Positions 8,447 to 21,301 of a DNA stretch of 64,000 bases are shown here, piece by piece. The translations under genes and the position numbers were made by a program. Under the pieces are notes generated by a model. It did no database searches. It saw nothing but the letters and a program-made list of their open reading frames with translations, and was not told where the DNA came from. Each line of letters starts with the position of its first letter. The first letter of the stretch is position 1. Origin of the DNA: DASZHJ01 sp035280245 (lineage in GTDB: Bacteria > Pseudomonadota > Alphaproteobacteria > ATCC43930 > CGMCC-115725); NCBI GenBank assembly GCA_035280245.1, contig DATEGF010000366.1, forward strand, positions 1 to 64,000, given 5' to 3'.

Positions 8447-10069
8447 ATGCCAGACGCCTGGCGGCAGGGGGCCGTCATCTATCACGTCTATCCGCGCAGT
8501 TTCCGCGACAGCAATGGCGACGGGGTCGGCGACCTCGCGGGGATCACCGAGAAGCTGGACTACGTTGCAAGCCTCGGCGTCGATGGGCTCTGGATTTCGC
8601 CATTCTTCGCCTCGCCGATGCGGGACTTCGGGTATGACGTCAGCGACTACCGCGCGGTGGATCCGATCTTCGGGACGGTCGAGGACTTCGATCGGCTGCT
8701 CGCCCGCGCCCACGGGCTAGGCCTCAAGGTCATCCTCGACATGGTTTGGAGCCATACGTCGGACCAGCATTCCTGGTTCGCCGAGAGCCGGCTCGACCGG
8801 CACGGCGCAAAGGCAGATTGGTATGTCTGGGCGGAGCCGAGGCCGGACGGCGGCCCACCGAACAATTGGCTCTCCGTGTTCGGCGGATCGGCCTGGACCT
8901 GGGAACCCCGGCGGCGCCAATACTATCTGCATCACTTCCTGCCTGCTCAGCCGAAGCTGAACCTGAGGAACGATGTCGTCGTCGCCGAGCTCCTGGAAGC
9001 CGGCGCCTTCTGGCTCAATCGCGGCGTCGACGGCTTTCGTATGGACGCTGTCGACTTCATGGCGCACGACGCGCTGCTCCGTGACAATCCGGCGGCATCG
9101 GTCAACGAGACCCCGTTGCGACCCTTCGCGATGCAAGTGCATCGCCACGACCTCGGCGATCCCGCGACATTCGACGTACTCGCGCGCACGCGGGCTTTGC
9201 TTGATCGGTATCCGGGCTCGATCTCGATCGCGGAGGTCGGCAGCGTCGGAAGTGCTGACAACGCACTCGAGCGCGCGGCGGGCTATGTGGGCGGCGAGGG
9301 GCGCCGGCTCCACGCCGCCTATACCCTTCATGTCGCGAAGGGGCCGGGCGAGCTTGCGGCGATTCGCAACGCCATCGCACAGGCCGAGCAGAGCTTCGAT
9401 CAGGGATCGATCGTGTGGTCGTTCAGCAACCACGACATCGAGCGCGTGGCGACCCGATGGGGCGACGGCGGTCCCGGCTCGGCCAAGGTGTTCCTGGCGT
9501 TGCTCGCGACCATGCGCGGATGCCTGACCCTCTACCAGGGCGAGGAGCTTGGGCTGCCGGAACCCGAGATCGCGCAGGCAGACGTGCGGGATCCCTATGG
9601 GCGGGCCTACTGGCCGCTCTACAAAGGCCGCGATGGCAGCCGCACGCCGATGCCCTGGGAGCATGCCGCGGTCCACGCCGGGTTCTGCGACGGGGCGGAG
9701 CCGTGGCTGCCGGTGGCGGCGACCCACCTCCCACTCGCCGTCGATCGGCAGGATCGCGATCCCCACTCGGTCTTGACCGCATGGCGCGCCCTGAGCCGCC
9801 TGCGGCGCGACAACGCGGTCTTTCGCCTGGGATCGTTGCAGCTTCTCGACGCGGCGCCGCCGCTTCTCGCCTTCGAGCGTCGACATGGCCGTGATCGCGC
9901 GCTCTGCCTGTTCAACTTGGGAGATATGGACGGACGCTTCGCCATTCCGCAGCGCACCTTGCCGCTGATCATCGGCGGCTGTCGGATGCTGCCCGATGCC
10001 GACGAGCTGGTATTGCCCCCGAAGAGCTACTTCGTGGCGACGCTTCCGGGCGTGGTGGCCCCAGTTTAA
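8447..10069 (+). CDS. GH13 alpha-glucosidase / alpha-amylase family protein
   Basis: Cytosolic glycoside hydrolase family 13 enzyme (540 residues, no signal peptide) of the alpha-glucosidase/oligo-1,6-glucosidase type. The (beta/alpha)8 barrel opens with YHVYPRSFRDSNGDGVGDL, the calcium-site-like segment usual in this group. The catalytic triad is complete: Asp200 in GFRMDAVDF, Glu263 in SIAEVGS and Asp330 in FSNHDIE. A short beta domain closes the protein. It heads the alpha-glucan/trehalose operon, about 110 bases before the GH13-GlgE fusion. It probably trims malto-oligosaccharides or trehalose/sucrose-like disaccharides to glucose; linkage specificity cannot be settled from sequence. Confidence 0.9.
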   Translation: MPDAWRQGAVIYHVYPRSFRDSNGDGVGDLAGITEKLDYVASLGVDGLWISPFFASPMRDFGYDVSDYRAVDPIFGTVEDFDRLLARAHGLGLKVILDMVWSHTSDQHSWFAESRLDRHGAKADWYVWAEPRPDGGPPNNWLSVFGGSAWTWEPRRRQYYLHHFLPAQPKLNLRNDVVVAELLEAGAFWLNRGVDGFRMDAVDFMAHDALLRDNPAASVNETPLRPFAMQVHRHDLGDPATFDVLARTRALLDRYPGSISIAEVGSVGSADNALERAAGYVGGEGRRLHAAYTLHVAKGPGELAAIRNAIAQAEQSFDQGSIVWSFSNHDIERVATRWGDGGPGSAKVFLALLATMRGCLTLYQGEELGLPEPEIAQADVRDPYGRAYWPLYKGRDGSRTPMPWEHAAVHAGFCDGAEPWLPVAATHLPLAVDRQDRDPHSVLTAWRALSRLRRDNAVFRLGSLQLLDAAPPLLAFERRHGRDRALCLFNLGDMDGRFAIPQRTLPLIIGGCRMLPDADELVLPPKSYFVATLPGVVAPV

Positions 10070-10178
10070 GCCCAATAGCGCCACGGATTGCTCACGCCGC
10101 CGTAGATCCTTCGTGCGCGCCGGTAGTCGCAAGATTGACGCCGGGGGCCTTGCGGGACGCGCGGCTATTTTTATCTCG

Positions 10179-13100
10179 ATGGCAATGGCTGAGTTCTCTC
10201 AACCGAGCGCGGGGCCGCGCATCTACAACCTGTTCCCGCTCTTGGCCGGGCGGGTTCGTGACTGGCACGACCACCTGGAGCGCATTGCCGCGATGGGCTT
10301 CAGTTGGATCTACGTGAACGCGTTTCACTATCCCGGCTTTTCCGGGAGCCTCTACGCCACCAAAGATCCCTATCGCCTGAACGACTTGTTCGCCGACGGC
10401 CGCGACAGCGACGAGGCGCTCGCGGATTTCGTCGGCGCCGCGGGCCGTCGCGGACTCAAGGTGATGATGGATCTGGTGGTCAACCACGTGTCGAAAGACG
10501 CGCTTCTGGTGAGTGAGCATCCCGCCTGGTGCCGGCGCGATTTCGACGGCGCGCTTTACAGCCCCCGGGTCCCCGATCCCGCGAGCCCGACCGGCGTCAC
10601 GATCTGGGCCGACCTTTGCGAGCTCGATTTCGATCGTAGCGACGCGCGCGCCGGGCTGATCGCCTATTGGACCGACTACCTGCGCCACTACGCGCGTCTC
10701 GGCTTCGCAGGCTTTCGTGGCGATGCGGCTTACAAGGTTCCCGCCGATGTCTGGCGTGTGCTGATCGGGAGCGTGCGCCGGGAGACTCCCGATCTGGTGT
10801 TTCTCGCGGAAACCTTGGGGTGCACGCCGCAGCAAGTTCAAGAATTGGCCGATGTCGGCTTCGACTACGTCTTCAACAGCAGCAAGTGGTGGGATTTTCG
10901 GTCCGACTGGCTCCTCGATCAGTATGAGCTCGGTCGGCGCATCGCGCCGTCGGTGTCGTTTCCGGAGAGCCACGACACGTCGCGCCTCGCCGCGGAGATC
11001 GGGAGCTACGACCCCGAGCACCTCGCCGAGCACCTGCGCTTCCGGTACGCCTTCGCCGCCTGCTTCTCGGCAGGTGTCATGATGCCGATGGGATACGAGT
11101 TCGGCCTCAGCGATCCGCTGGACGTGGTGCGTACGCGGCCCGAGGACTGGCGGCGGGGCTCCCTGGACATCTCGCCGTTCGTCGCGGCGGTCAACGACAT
11201 GAAGGCGGAGTTGCCCGCCCTGAACCAAGAGGGTGCCCAGCGGCGGGTCACCGCGCCCGGCAGCATCCCAATGGGATTGCTGCGCGAGTCCATGGGTCGC
11301 GCCGACGGGTGCGCGCTCGTCGTCCTCAATCCGGATCGCGCGCGGTCGCGGACCGTGGACGCCAGCCTGCTGCTCGCGGAGACCGGCGGGTCCTATCGAA
11401 ACTTCCGCGACGTGACTCCGTTGAAGGGCTCGGACAACTTGGTACCCGGGTCCCGTTTGAGCCTCGAGCCTCTCGATTTCCGCGTTTTTGTCGGCGAGCG
11501 CGCGGTCGGGTCGATCGCCCCTGGCCGCGGCGACGCGCGTCCGACCTTGGGCCGGCTCAGGGACCTCGCCACGGAGCGCATCACGATCGAAGCGGTCTGG
11601 CCCGAGATCGATGGCGGTCGTCATCCGGTGAAGCGGGTCGTCGGCGACGTGCTCGACGTCTGGGCCGACATCTTCTGCGACGGCCACGATGAGCTGTGCG
11701 CGAGAATCGCCTATCGCGCGACCGACGAGAGTGATTGGTCGACCGCACCCATGCGGCTCTATGACAACGATCGCTGGGTCGGCCCCGTACCGTTGGCGCG
11801 AAACGTCCGCTACCTCTACACGATCGAGGCATGGCGAGATCTCTTCGCCTCGTGGCGCAAGGATTTCGTCAAGAAGCGGGAGGCTCGGCAGGATATCTCG
11901 CTCGAGCTCGTGGAGGGACTGGCACTCGTCGAGACCGCGTTGAACACGGCATCGGACGCGGACAAGCGCCGGGTCGGGCACGGGATCGCGGCGCCCGATG
12001 CAAAGGCTCATCCGGAGCGGCTCGCGGAGGCGCTCCTATCGGCGGAGTTGGCTGAGGTGATGGCGCGGATCGGACCGCGCGCCAACAGCCGGCGCTATTC
12101 TCGCGAGCTCGAAGTGGTGGTCGACCGCACCGCCGCGCGCTTCGGTGCGTGGTACGAGCTGTTCCCGCGCTCCATGAGCGACGATCCGCGCCGCCACGGC
12201 ACATTCGACGACGTGATCCGGCACCTGCCGCGCATCCGTGCCATGGGGTTCGACGTACTCTACATGCCGCCGATCCATCCGATCGGCCGGACGTTCCGCA
12301 AAGGCCGGAACAACGCCTTGGTGGCGACGCCGGACGATCCCGGCAGCCCCTATGCGATCGGCTCGGAGGAGGGAGGGCACACGGCGATCCATCGGGAGCT
12401 CGGCGATTTCGAGGCATTCGAGCGGCTGGTGACGGCCGCGCGCCGGGAGGGCTTGGAGATCGCGCTCGACTTCGCGATCCAGTGCTCGCAGGACCATCCC
12501 TGGATCAAATCGCATCCGGAATGGTTCGATTGGCGGCCCGACGGCAGCATCAAATATGCGGAGAACCCGCCGAAGAAGTACCAGGACATCGTCAATGTGC
12601 ATTTCTACCGCGAGGCCTTGCCCGCGATCTGGTACGAGCTGCGCGACGTCGTGCTGTTCTGGGCCGCCCGCGGCGTCAAGATCTTCCGCGTCGACAATCC
12701 GCACACGAAGCCGATCCCGTTCTGGGAGTGGCTGATCCGTGAGGTCAGGGATCGCGACCCCGAGGTCATATTCCTCGCCGAGGCCTTCACCCGGCCCAAG
12801 ATGATGCGGAAGCTCGCCAAGGTTGGATTCACGCAGTCCTACACCTATTTCACTTGGCGCCATACCAAGCCGGAGCTCACGGAGTATCTAACCGAGCTCA
12901 CCCGCGATGTGCCGAGCGAATACATGCGCGCAAACTTTTTCGTGAACACGCCGGACATCAATCCGCCCTATCTGCAGACAGGCGGTCGCGCGGCGTTCCA
13001 GATCCGCGCCGTGCTCGCGGCGACGCTCTCGGGCGTCTGGGGCATGTATTCCGGCTTCGAGCTCTGCGAGGCGACACCGATCCCCGGCCGCGAGGAATAT

Positions 13101-13514
13101 CTCGACTCCGAGAAATACGAGATCAAAGCCTGGGATTGGGACCGCCCCGGCAACATCCGCGACTTCATCGCGCGGCTGAACAAGATCCGGCGCGACAACC
13201 CCGCGCTCCACTATTCAACCAACCTGCGTTTCTACGCGTCGGACGACGACAACGTCCTCTTCTACGGCAAGGCGACCGCGGCAGGGGACAACGTCATCTG
13301 GATTGCTGTGAACCTCGACCCCAGGAACGTCCATGAGGCGACGCTCGAGCTGCCGCTTCGCGAGGTGCATGGGGCGGGAGGGCTGGAAGCGATCGAGGTC
13401 GAGGATCTCGTGCACGGTGAGCGCTTCACGTGGTCGGGCGGGAGGCAGCGTGTGCGGCTCGATCCCGCGCTCGATCCGTGCGCGATCTGGCGCGTCTCGG
13501 TACAGCCGAGCTGA
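10179..13514 (+). CDS. glgE: Fusion of a GH13 amylase-like module with GlgE maltosyltransferase
   Basis: About 1111 residues with two catalytic halves. Residues about 10-445 form a GH13 barrel with an apparently intact triad (Asp182 in GFRGDAAYK, Glu211 in FLAETLG, Asp266 in ESHDTSR). Residues about 455-640 match the GlgE N-terminal beta domain (ITIEAVWPEIDGGRHPVKR), and residues 640-1111 the GlgE barrel, with nucleophile Asp839 in FRVDNPHTKP and acid Glu868 in FLAEAFTRPK. GlgE extends alpha-1,4-glucans with maltosyl units from maltose-1-phosphate. Ordinary GlgE is about 660-700 residues, so the front module is extra. The start is uncertain: ATG at 10179 or 10185 lacks a clear Shine-Dalgarno, and a GTG near 10114 is possible. 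The TreS-maltokinase gene that would make its donor follows immediately. Confidence 0.9.
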   Translation: MAMAEFSQPSAGPRIYNLFPLLAGRVRDWHDHLERIAAMGFSWIYVNAFHYPGFSGSLYATKDPYRLNDLFADGRDSDEALADFVGAAGRRGLKVMMDLVVNHVSKDALLVSEHPAWCRRDFDGALYSPRVPDPASPTGVTIWADLCELDFDRSDARAGLIAYWTDYLRHYARLGFAGFRGDAAYKVPADVWRVLIGSVRRETPDLVFLAETLGCTPQQVQELADVGFDYVFNSSKWWDFRSDWLLDQYELGRRIAPSVSFPESHDTSRLAAEIGSYDPEHLAEHLRFRYAFAACFSAGVMMPMGYEFGLSDPLDVVRTRPEDWRRGSLDISPFVAAVNDMKAELPALNQEGAQRRVTAPGSIPMGLLRESMGRADGCALVVLNPDRARSRTVDASLLLAETGGSYRNFRDVTPLKGSDNLVPGSRLSLEPLDFRVFVGERAVGSIAPGRGDARPTLGRLRDLATERITIEAVWPEIDGGRHPVKRVVGDVLDVWADIFCDGHDELCARIAYRATDESDWSTAPMRLYDNDRWVGPVPLARNVRYLYTIEAWRDLFASWRKDFVKKREARQDISLELVEGLALVETALNTASDADKRRVGHGIAAPDAKAHPERLAEALLSAELAEVMARIGPRANSRRYSRELEVVVDRTAARFGAWYELFPRSMSDDPRRHGTFDDVIRHLPRIRAMGFDVLYMPPIHPIGRTFRKGRNNALVATPDDPGSPYAIGSEEGGHTAIHRELGDFEAFERLVTAARREGLEIALDFAIQCSQDHPWIKSHPEWFDWRPDGSIKYAENPPKKYQDIVNVHFYREALPAIWYELRDVVLFWAARGVKIFRVDNPHTKPIPFWEWLIREVRDRDPEVIFLAEAFTRPKMMRKLAKVGFTQSYTYFTWRHTKPELTEYLTELTRDVPSEYMRANFFVNTPDINPPYLQTGGRAAFQIRAVLAATLSGVWGMYSGFELCEATPIPGREEYLDSEKYEIKAWDWDRPGNIRDFIARLNKIRRDNPALHYSTNLRFYASDDDNVLFYGKATAAGDNVIWIAVNLDPRNVHEATLELPLREVHGAGGLEAIEVEDLVHGERFTWSGGRQRVRLDPALDPCAIWRVSVQPS

Positions 13515-13532
13515 GCCGAGGACCTCGCCGCG

Positions 13533-16837
<3,305 letters not shown>

Positions 16838-16841
<4 letters not shown>

Positions 16842-19144
16842 CTCAAGGCGGCACACCACCCACGAACGATGGCGTAATCATGCTGGAGGACGGGAGCGTC
16901 CCTGGACAGACCGGCCGCGCTCGCGCCGGTCGCGGCGTGCATCCGGCGATCGGCAATCGGCAGGCGGATCTCGAGGCGGTCGTGACCGGCGACTGCCGCG
17001 ACCCCTTCGGATTCCTCGGCATGCATCTCGATGGTCCCGGGCGATGCGTGACCGTCCGGGTGTTCTATCCCGGGGTTACTCGTCTCGAGGTGCTCCACGC
17101 TGGCGGTGCCGTCACCGAGCTCGAGCGCGTGCATCCCGCGGGATTCTGGGCCGCGGCGCTCCGGGAGCATCGCGAGCGGTTCCCCTATCGTCTCCGGGCG
17201 ATGACGCCGAGCGGGCTGCGCGAGTTCGATGACACCTATCGATTCGCGCCTGTCCTCGGCGATCTCGACGTGCACTTGCTGGCGGAGGGCACTCATCTTC
17301 GGACCTACGAGCGGCTCGGCGCGCGCCCGATGGAGATGGCGGGGGTCGCCGGCACCGCCTGGGCTGTCTGGGCGCCGAATGCGCGCCGGGTCAGCCTGGT
17401 CGGCGACTTCTGTGACTGGGACGGCCGGCGTCTGCCGATGCGGCTCCGGCACGAGTGCGGCGTGTGGGAGCTCTTCGTGCCCGGCGTCGGCCCCGGTGTG
17501 CTCTACAAGTTCGAGATCAAGGGCCCGAGCGGCAACCTGCTTCCGCTCAAGGCGGACCCCTACGCGTTCCACGCGGAGCATCCGCCGCGCACGGCCTCGG
17601 TCGTGCCGAGCGCGGTTCCGTTCGCTTGGCAGGACCAGGGCTGGCTCGTCGATCGCCCGGCGCGCAACGACCGCCACGCGCCGATCTCGATCTACGAGGT
17701 GCATCTCGGCTCCTGGCGGCGCAAGGGCGAGCACGGGCGCGAGCGGCTTAGCTATCGTGAGCTGGCCGACACGCTCGTGTCCTACGGCGCGGAAATGGGG
17801 TTCTCGCACATCGAGCTGATGCCGGTGAGCGAGCATCCGTTCGACGGCTCTTGGGGTTACCAGCCGATCAGCCTTTACGCACCGACCAGCCGCTTCGGGC
17901 CGCCCGAGGATTTCGCCTATTTCATCGATCGCTGCCACGCCGCTGGCATCGGGGTGCTCATGGATTGGGTGCCCGGTCATTTCCCGACCGATCCGCATGG
18001 GCTCGGCTATTTCGACGGCACGCATCTCTACGAGCACGCCGATCCGCGGCAGGGCTTTCACCCCGACTGGAATACCCTGATCTTCAACTACGGCCGGCGC
18101 GAGGTGACGAACTATCTCCTGGGTAATGCGCTGTTCTGGCTCGAGCGCTTCCACCTCGACGGCCTGCGCGTCGATGCCGTGGCCTCGATGCTTTACCTCA
18201 ACTACAGCCGGCGCGCCGGCGAGTGGATCCCCAATGCCTACGGCGGGAACGAGAACCTCGACGCGATCGCATTCCTGAAGCGGATGAACGAGATCACGTT
18301 CCGCGAGCAGCCGGGCATCACCACCGTCGCCGAGGAATCGACGGCCTGGCCGGCGGTCTCGCGCCCGACGTATCTGGGCGGGCTCGGTTTCGGCTTCAAA
18401 TGGAACATGGGGTGGATGCACGACACGCTCCGCTACATGAGCTTGGACCCGATCCATCGCCGCTGGCATCACAACGACATCACCTTCGGATTGCTCTATG
18501 CCTTCCACGAGAATTTCGTCCTGCCGCTGAGCCACGACGAGGTCGTGCACGGCAAGCGCTCGCTCATCGGCCGGATGCCTGGCGATCGCTGGCGGCGCTT
18601 CGCCAATCTGCGCGCCTATTTCGGCTTCATGTTTGGGCATCCCGGAAAGAAGCTGCTCTTCATGGGCGGCGAGTTCGCGCAAGAGCGCGAATGGAACCAC
18701 GACGAGAGCCTCGACTGGCACTTGTTGAACGAGCCGCCTCATCAGGGCGTCCAAGCACTGATCCGAGATCTCAACCGGCTCTATCGCGAGTGGCCCGCAC
18801 TCCACGTCCACGACTGCGAGCCCGAGGGCTTTGAGTGGCTGGTGGTCAATGACGCGGAGAACGGCGTACTGGCATTCCTGCGCCGCGGCCGCCCGGAGCA
18901 TCCGCCTGTCCTGGTGGCCTGCAACTTCACGCCGGTGCCTCGCCAGGGTTACCGGATCGGGGTGCCGGCGCCAGGGCGGTGGAGAGAGCTCGTCAACACG
19001 GATTCCCGGCTCTATGGCGGCAGCAATATGGGGAATGCCGGTGGTCTCATGGCGGACGGCATCGCCTGGGGCAACAAGCCTTATTCATTGAGCCTGACGC
19101 TGCCGCCGCTGAGCACGGTGATGCTCGCCCCTGAGGCGGGCTAG
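16838..19144 (+). CDS. glgB: 1,4-alpha-glucan branching enzyme
   Basis: Introduces alpha-1,6 branches into the linear glucan made by GlgE. The 768-residue protein has two N-terminal beta domains (CBM48-like segments around AWAVWAPNARRVSLVGDF) and a GH13 barrel with nucleophile Asp446 in GLRVDAVASMLYL, acid Glu499 in VAEESTAWP, and PLSHDEVVHGK for the third residue. The C-terminal domain ends in a typical all-beta fold. I chose the ATG at 16838 because it overlaps the treS stop as ATGA, the usual coupling in this operon; the frame is open 21 codons further upstream. It is 3 bases before glgX. Confidence 0.96.
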
Positions 19145-19147
19145 GCA

Positions 19148-21301
19148 ATGCGGGCGCTACCGGCGACCCGCAGTCGGGTCTCGCCCGGTCGCCCCACGCC
19201 GCTGGGCGCAACCTGGGACGGGGCCGGCGTGAATTTCGCGCTGTTCTCGGCCCATGCGGAAAGAGTGGAGCTCTGTCTCTTCGATCGCAGCGGCATGCGC
19301 GAGATCTCGCGCATCCCGCTCCCCGAGTGCACCGACGAGGTCTGGCACGGCTATCTGCCGGATGCCCGCCCGGGTCTCCTCTACGGCTATCGGGTACATG
19401 GACCCTACCAGCCCGAGCGCGGGCATCGCTTCAACGCGAACAAGCTGGTGCTCGATCCCTATGCGCGCGCGCTCCAGGGCGCAATCAGATGGAGCGACGC
19501 GCATTTCGGCTATCGCTTCGGCTCACCGCGCACCGATCTCTCCTTCGACCGGCGAGACAACGCGCGCGGCATGCCGAAATGCCGCGTGGTCGAGACCGAG
19601 TTCAGCTGGGGCAGCGATCGTCCGCCGGGCCGCGGCTGGGACGAGACCGTGATCTACGAGACGCATCTGCGCGGCTTCACAATGATGCACCCGGCCGTGC
19701 CCGTGCAATTGCGCGGCACGGCTGCGGGAATGAGCGGCTCCGAGATCGTCGACTACCTCCGTGCCCTCGGGATCACCGCCATCGAGCTGCTCCCCGTGCA
19801 TGCCTTCGTCGACGATCGGCGGCTCGTCGAGCTCGGGCTTACGAATTACTGGGGCTACAATTCCATCGGATTCTTCGCGCCGCAGCCGCGCTATCTCGCG
19901 AGCGGACTGATCTCGGAGTTTCAGGTCCTGGTCCGGCGCCTTCACGATGCCGGCATCGAGGTGATCCTGGACGTCGTCTACAACCACACCGGCGAAGGCA
20001 ACGAGCTCGGCCCCACGCTCTGCTTCCGCGGCATCGACAATGCGTCCTATTACCGGCTACTGCCCGACGATCCGCGCCGCTGCATCGACGATACCGGCAC
20101 GGGCAACAGCCTCAATCTCAGGCACCCGCGCGTCCTCCAGATAGTGATGGACAGCCTGCGCTATTGGGTGGAAGTGATGCACGTCGACGGCTTCCGCTTC
20201 GATCTCGCGACCACGCTGGCGCGCACCCCGACCGGTTTCGATCCGGCGAGCAGTTTCCTGGCGGCGGTGCGCCAGGATCCTGTGCTGAGCCGCGTCAAGC
20301 TGATCGCCGAGCCTTGGGACATCGGGCCTGGAGGCTATCAGCTCGGCGCCTTCGGCACCGGCTGGGCCGAGTGGAACGACCGCTACCGGGACGCGGTGCG
20401 CCGGTTCTGGCGCGGCGATGCCGGCGTGCTGCAGGAGCTGGCGACGCGCCTCTCGGGCTCCGCGGATTTGTTCGACCGGCAGTATCGCCGCCCCTATGAC
20501 AGCATCAATTTCGTGACGGCGCACGACGGCTTCACGCTGCGTGACGTGGTCTCCTACGAGCGCAAGCACAACGAGGCCAACCGCGAGGACGATCGCGACG
20601 GGCGCGATGCCAATTACAGCGTAAATTACGGCGCGGAGGGCGACAGCGAGGACCCCGCGATCACCGCCATCCGCCGCCGGCAGCGGCGCAATCTGCTGGC
20701 AACGCTGCTCTTCTCACAGGGCACGCCCATGCTGCTGGCCGGAGACGAGCTCGGCCGCACTCAGGGCGGCAACAACAACGCCTATTGCCAGGACAATCCG
20801 ACGAGCTGGCTCGACTGGACCGCGGTCGACGATCCCGAGCGCGATGATCTCGCCTTTGTCCAGGAGCTTCTCGCGCTTCGGCGGCGCCACAAGATGCTGC
20901 GCTGGCCGGCGTTCCTGCACGCCCGGCAAAGCAGAGACGGAATCAAGGACATCACCTGGCTCGGGCCCGACGGAAGCGAGATGGCGACGGAGCACTGGCA
21001 CGATGCCGATCGGCGCGTGATCGGCCTCATGCTCAACAGTGGACCCAACGAGCGCGCGCCGGGTAATGGTGAAACCGCGGCCAGCGAGCTCATCCTGCTC
21101 ATCTTCAACGCGCAGACCGAGTCGATCACCTTCGTGATGCCTTCGAGGCCGACCGACGGTGCCTGGGTCCTCCTTCTGGATACGGCGGCCGATGGAAGAT
21201 CGACGCCTCCGCCGATGCCGCCCGGCCAACGACGAACCGTCGACGGCCGATCCGTGGTTGCCCTCATCTTCGTGGATTCGGGGGCGCGCACCTCCGCATG
21301 A
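19148..21301 (+). CDS. glgX: Glycogen debranching enzyme (GlgX/TreX type)
   Basis: Hydrolyses alpha-1,6 branches of glycogen-like glucan. 717 residues, GH13 isoamylase-type, with N-terminal CBM48-like domain (PLGATWDGAGVNFALFSAHA) and the triad Asp352 (GFRFDLATT), Glu388 (LIAEPWDIGPGGY) and Asp460 (TAHDGFTLRD). Debranched linear chains are the substrate of TreY, so in this operon it most likely acts as the TreX partner of TreY-TreZ rather than only in glycogen breakdown. Starts 3 bases after glgB; its stop overlaps the treZ start (ATGA). Confidence 0.95.
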   Translation: MRALPATRSRVSPGRPTPLGATWDGAGVNFALFSAHAERVELCLFDRSGMREISRIPLPECTDEVWHGYLPDARPGLLYGYRVHGPYQPERGHRFNANKLVLDPYARALQGAIRWSDAHFGYRFGSPRTDLSFDRRDNARGMPKCRVVETEFSWGSDRPPGRGWDETVIYETHLRGFTMMHPAVPVQLRGTAAGMSGSEIVDYLRALGITAIELLPVHAFVDDRRLVELGLTNYWGYNSIGFFAPQPRYLASGLISEFQVLVRRLHDAGIEVILDVVYNHTGEGNELGPTLCFRGIDNASYYRLLPDDPRRCIDDTGTGNSLNLRHPRVLQIVMDSLRYWVEVMHVDGFRFDLATTLARTPTGFDPASSFLAAVRQDPVLSRVKLIAEPWDIGPGGYQLGAFGTGWAEWNDRYRDAVRRFWRGDAGVLQELATRLSGSADLFDRQYRRPYDSINFVTAHDGFTLRDVVSYERKHNEANREDDRDGRDANYSVNYGAEGDSEDPAITAIRRRQRRNLLATLLFSQGTPMLLAGDELGRTQGGNNNAYCQDNPTSWLDWTAVDDPERDDLAFVQELLALRRRHKMLRWPAFLHARQSRDGIKDITWLGPDGSEMATEHWHDADRRVIGLMLNSGPNERAPGNGETAASELILLIFNAQTESITFVMPSRPTDGAWVLLLDTAADGRSTPPPMPPGQRRTVDGRSVVALIFVDSGARTSA

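Noticed and set aside
10092..12011. Open frame of about 640 codons opposite the GH13-GlgE fusion
   Set aside because: Same reason: mirror of a real gene in high-GC DNA.
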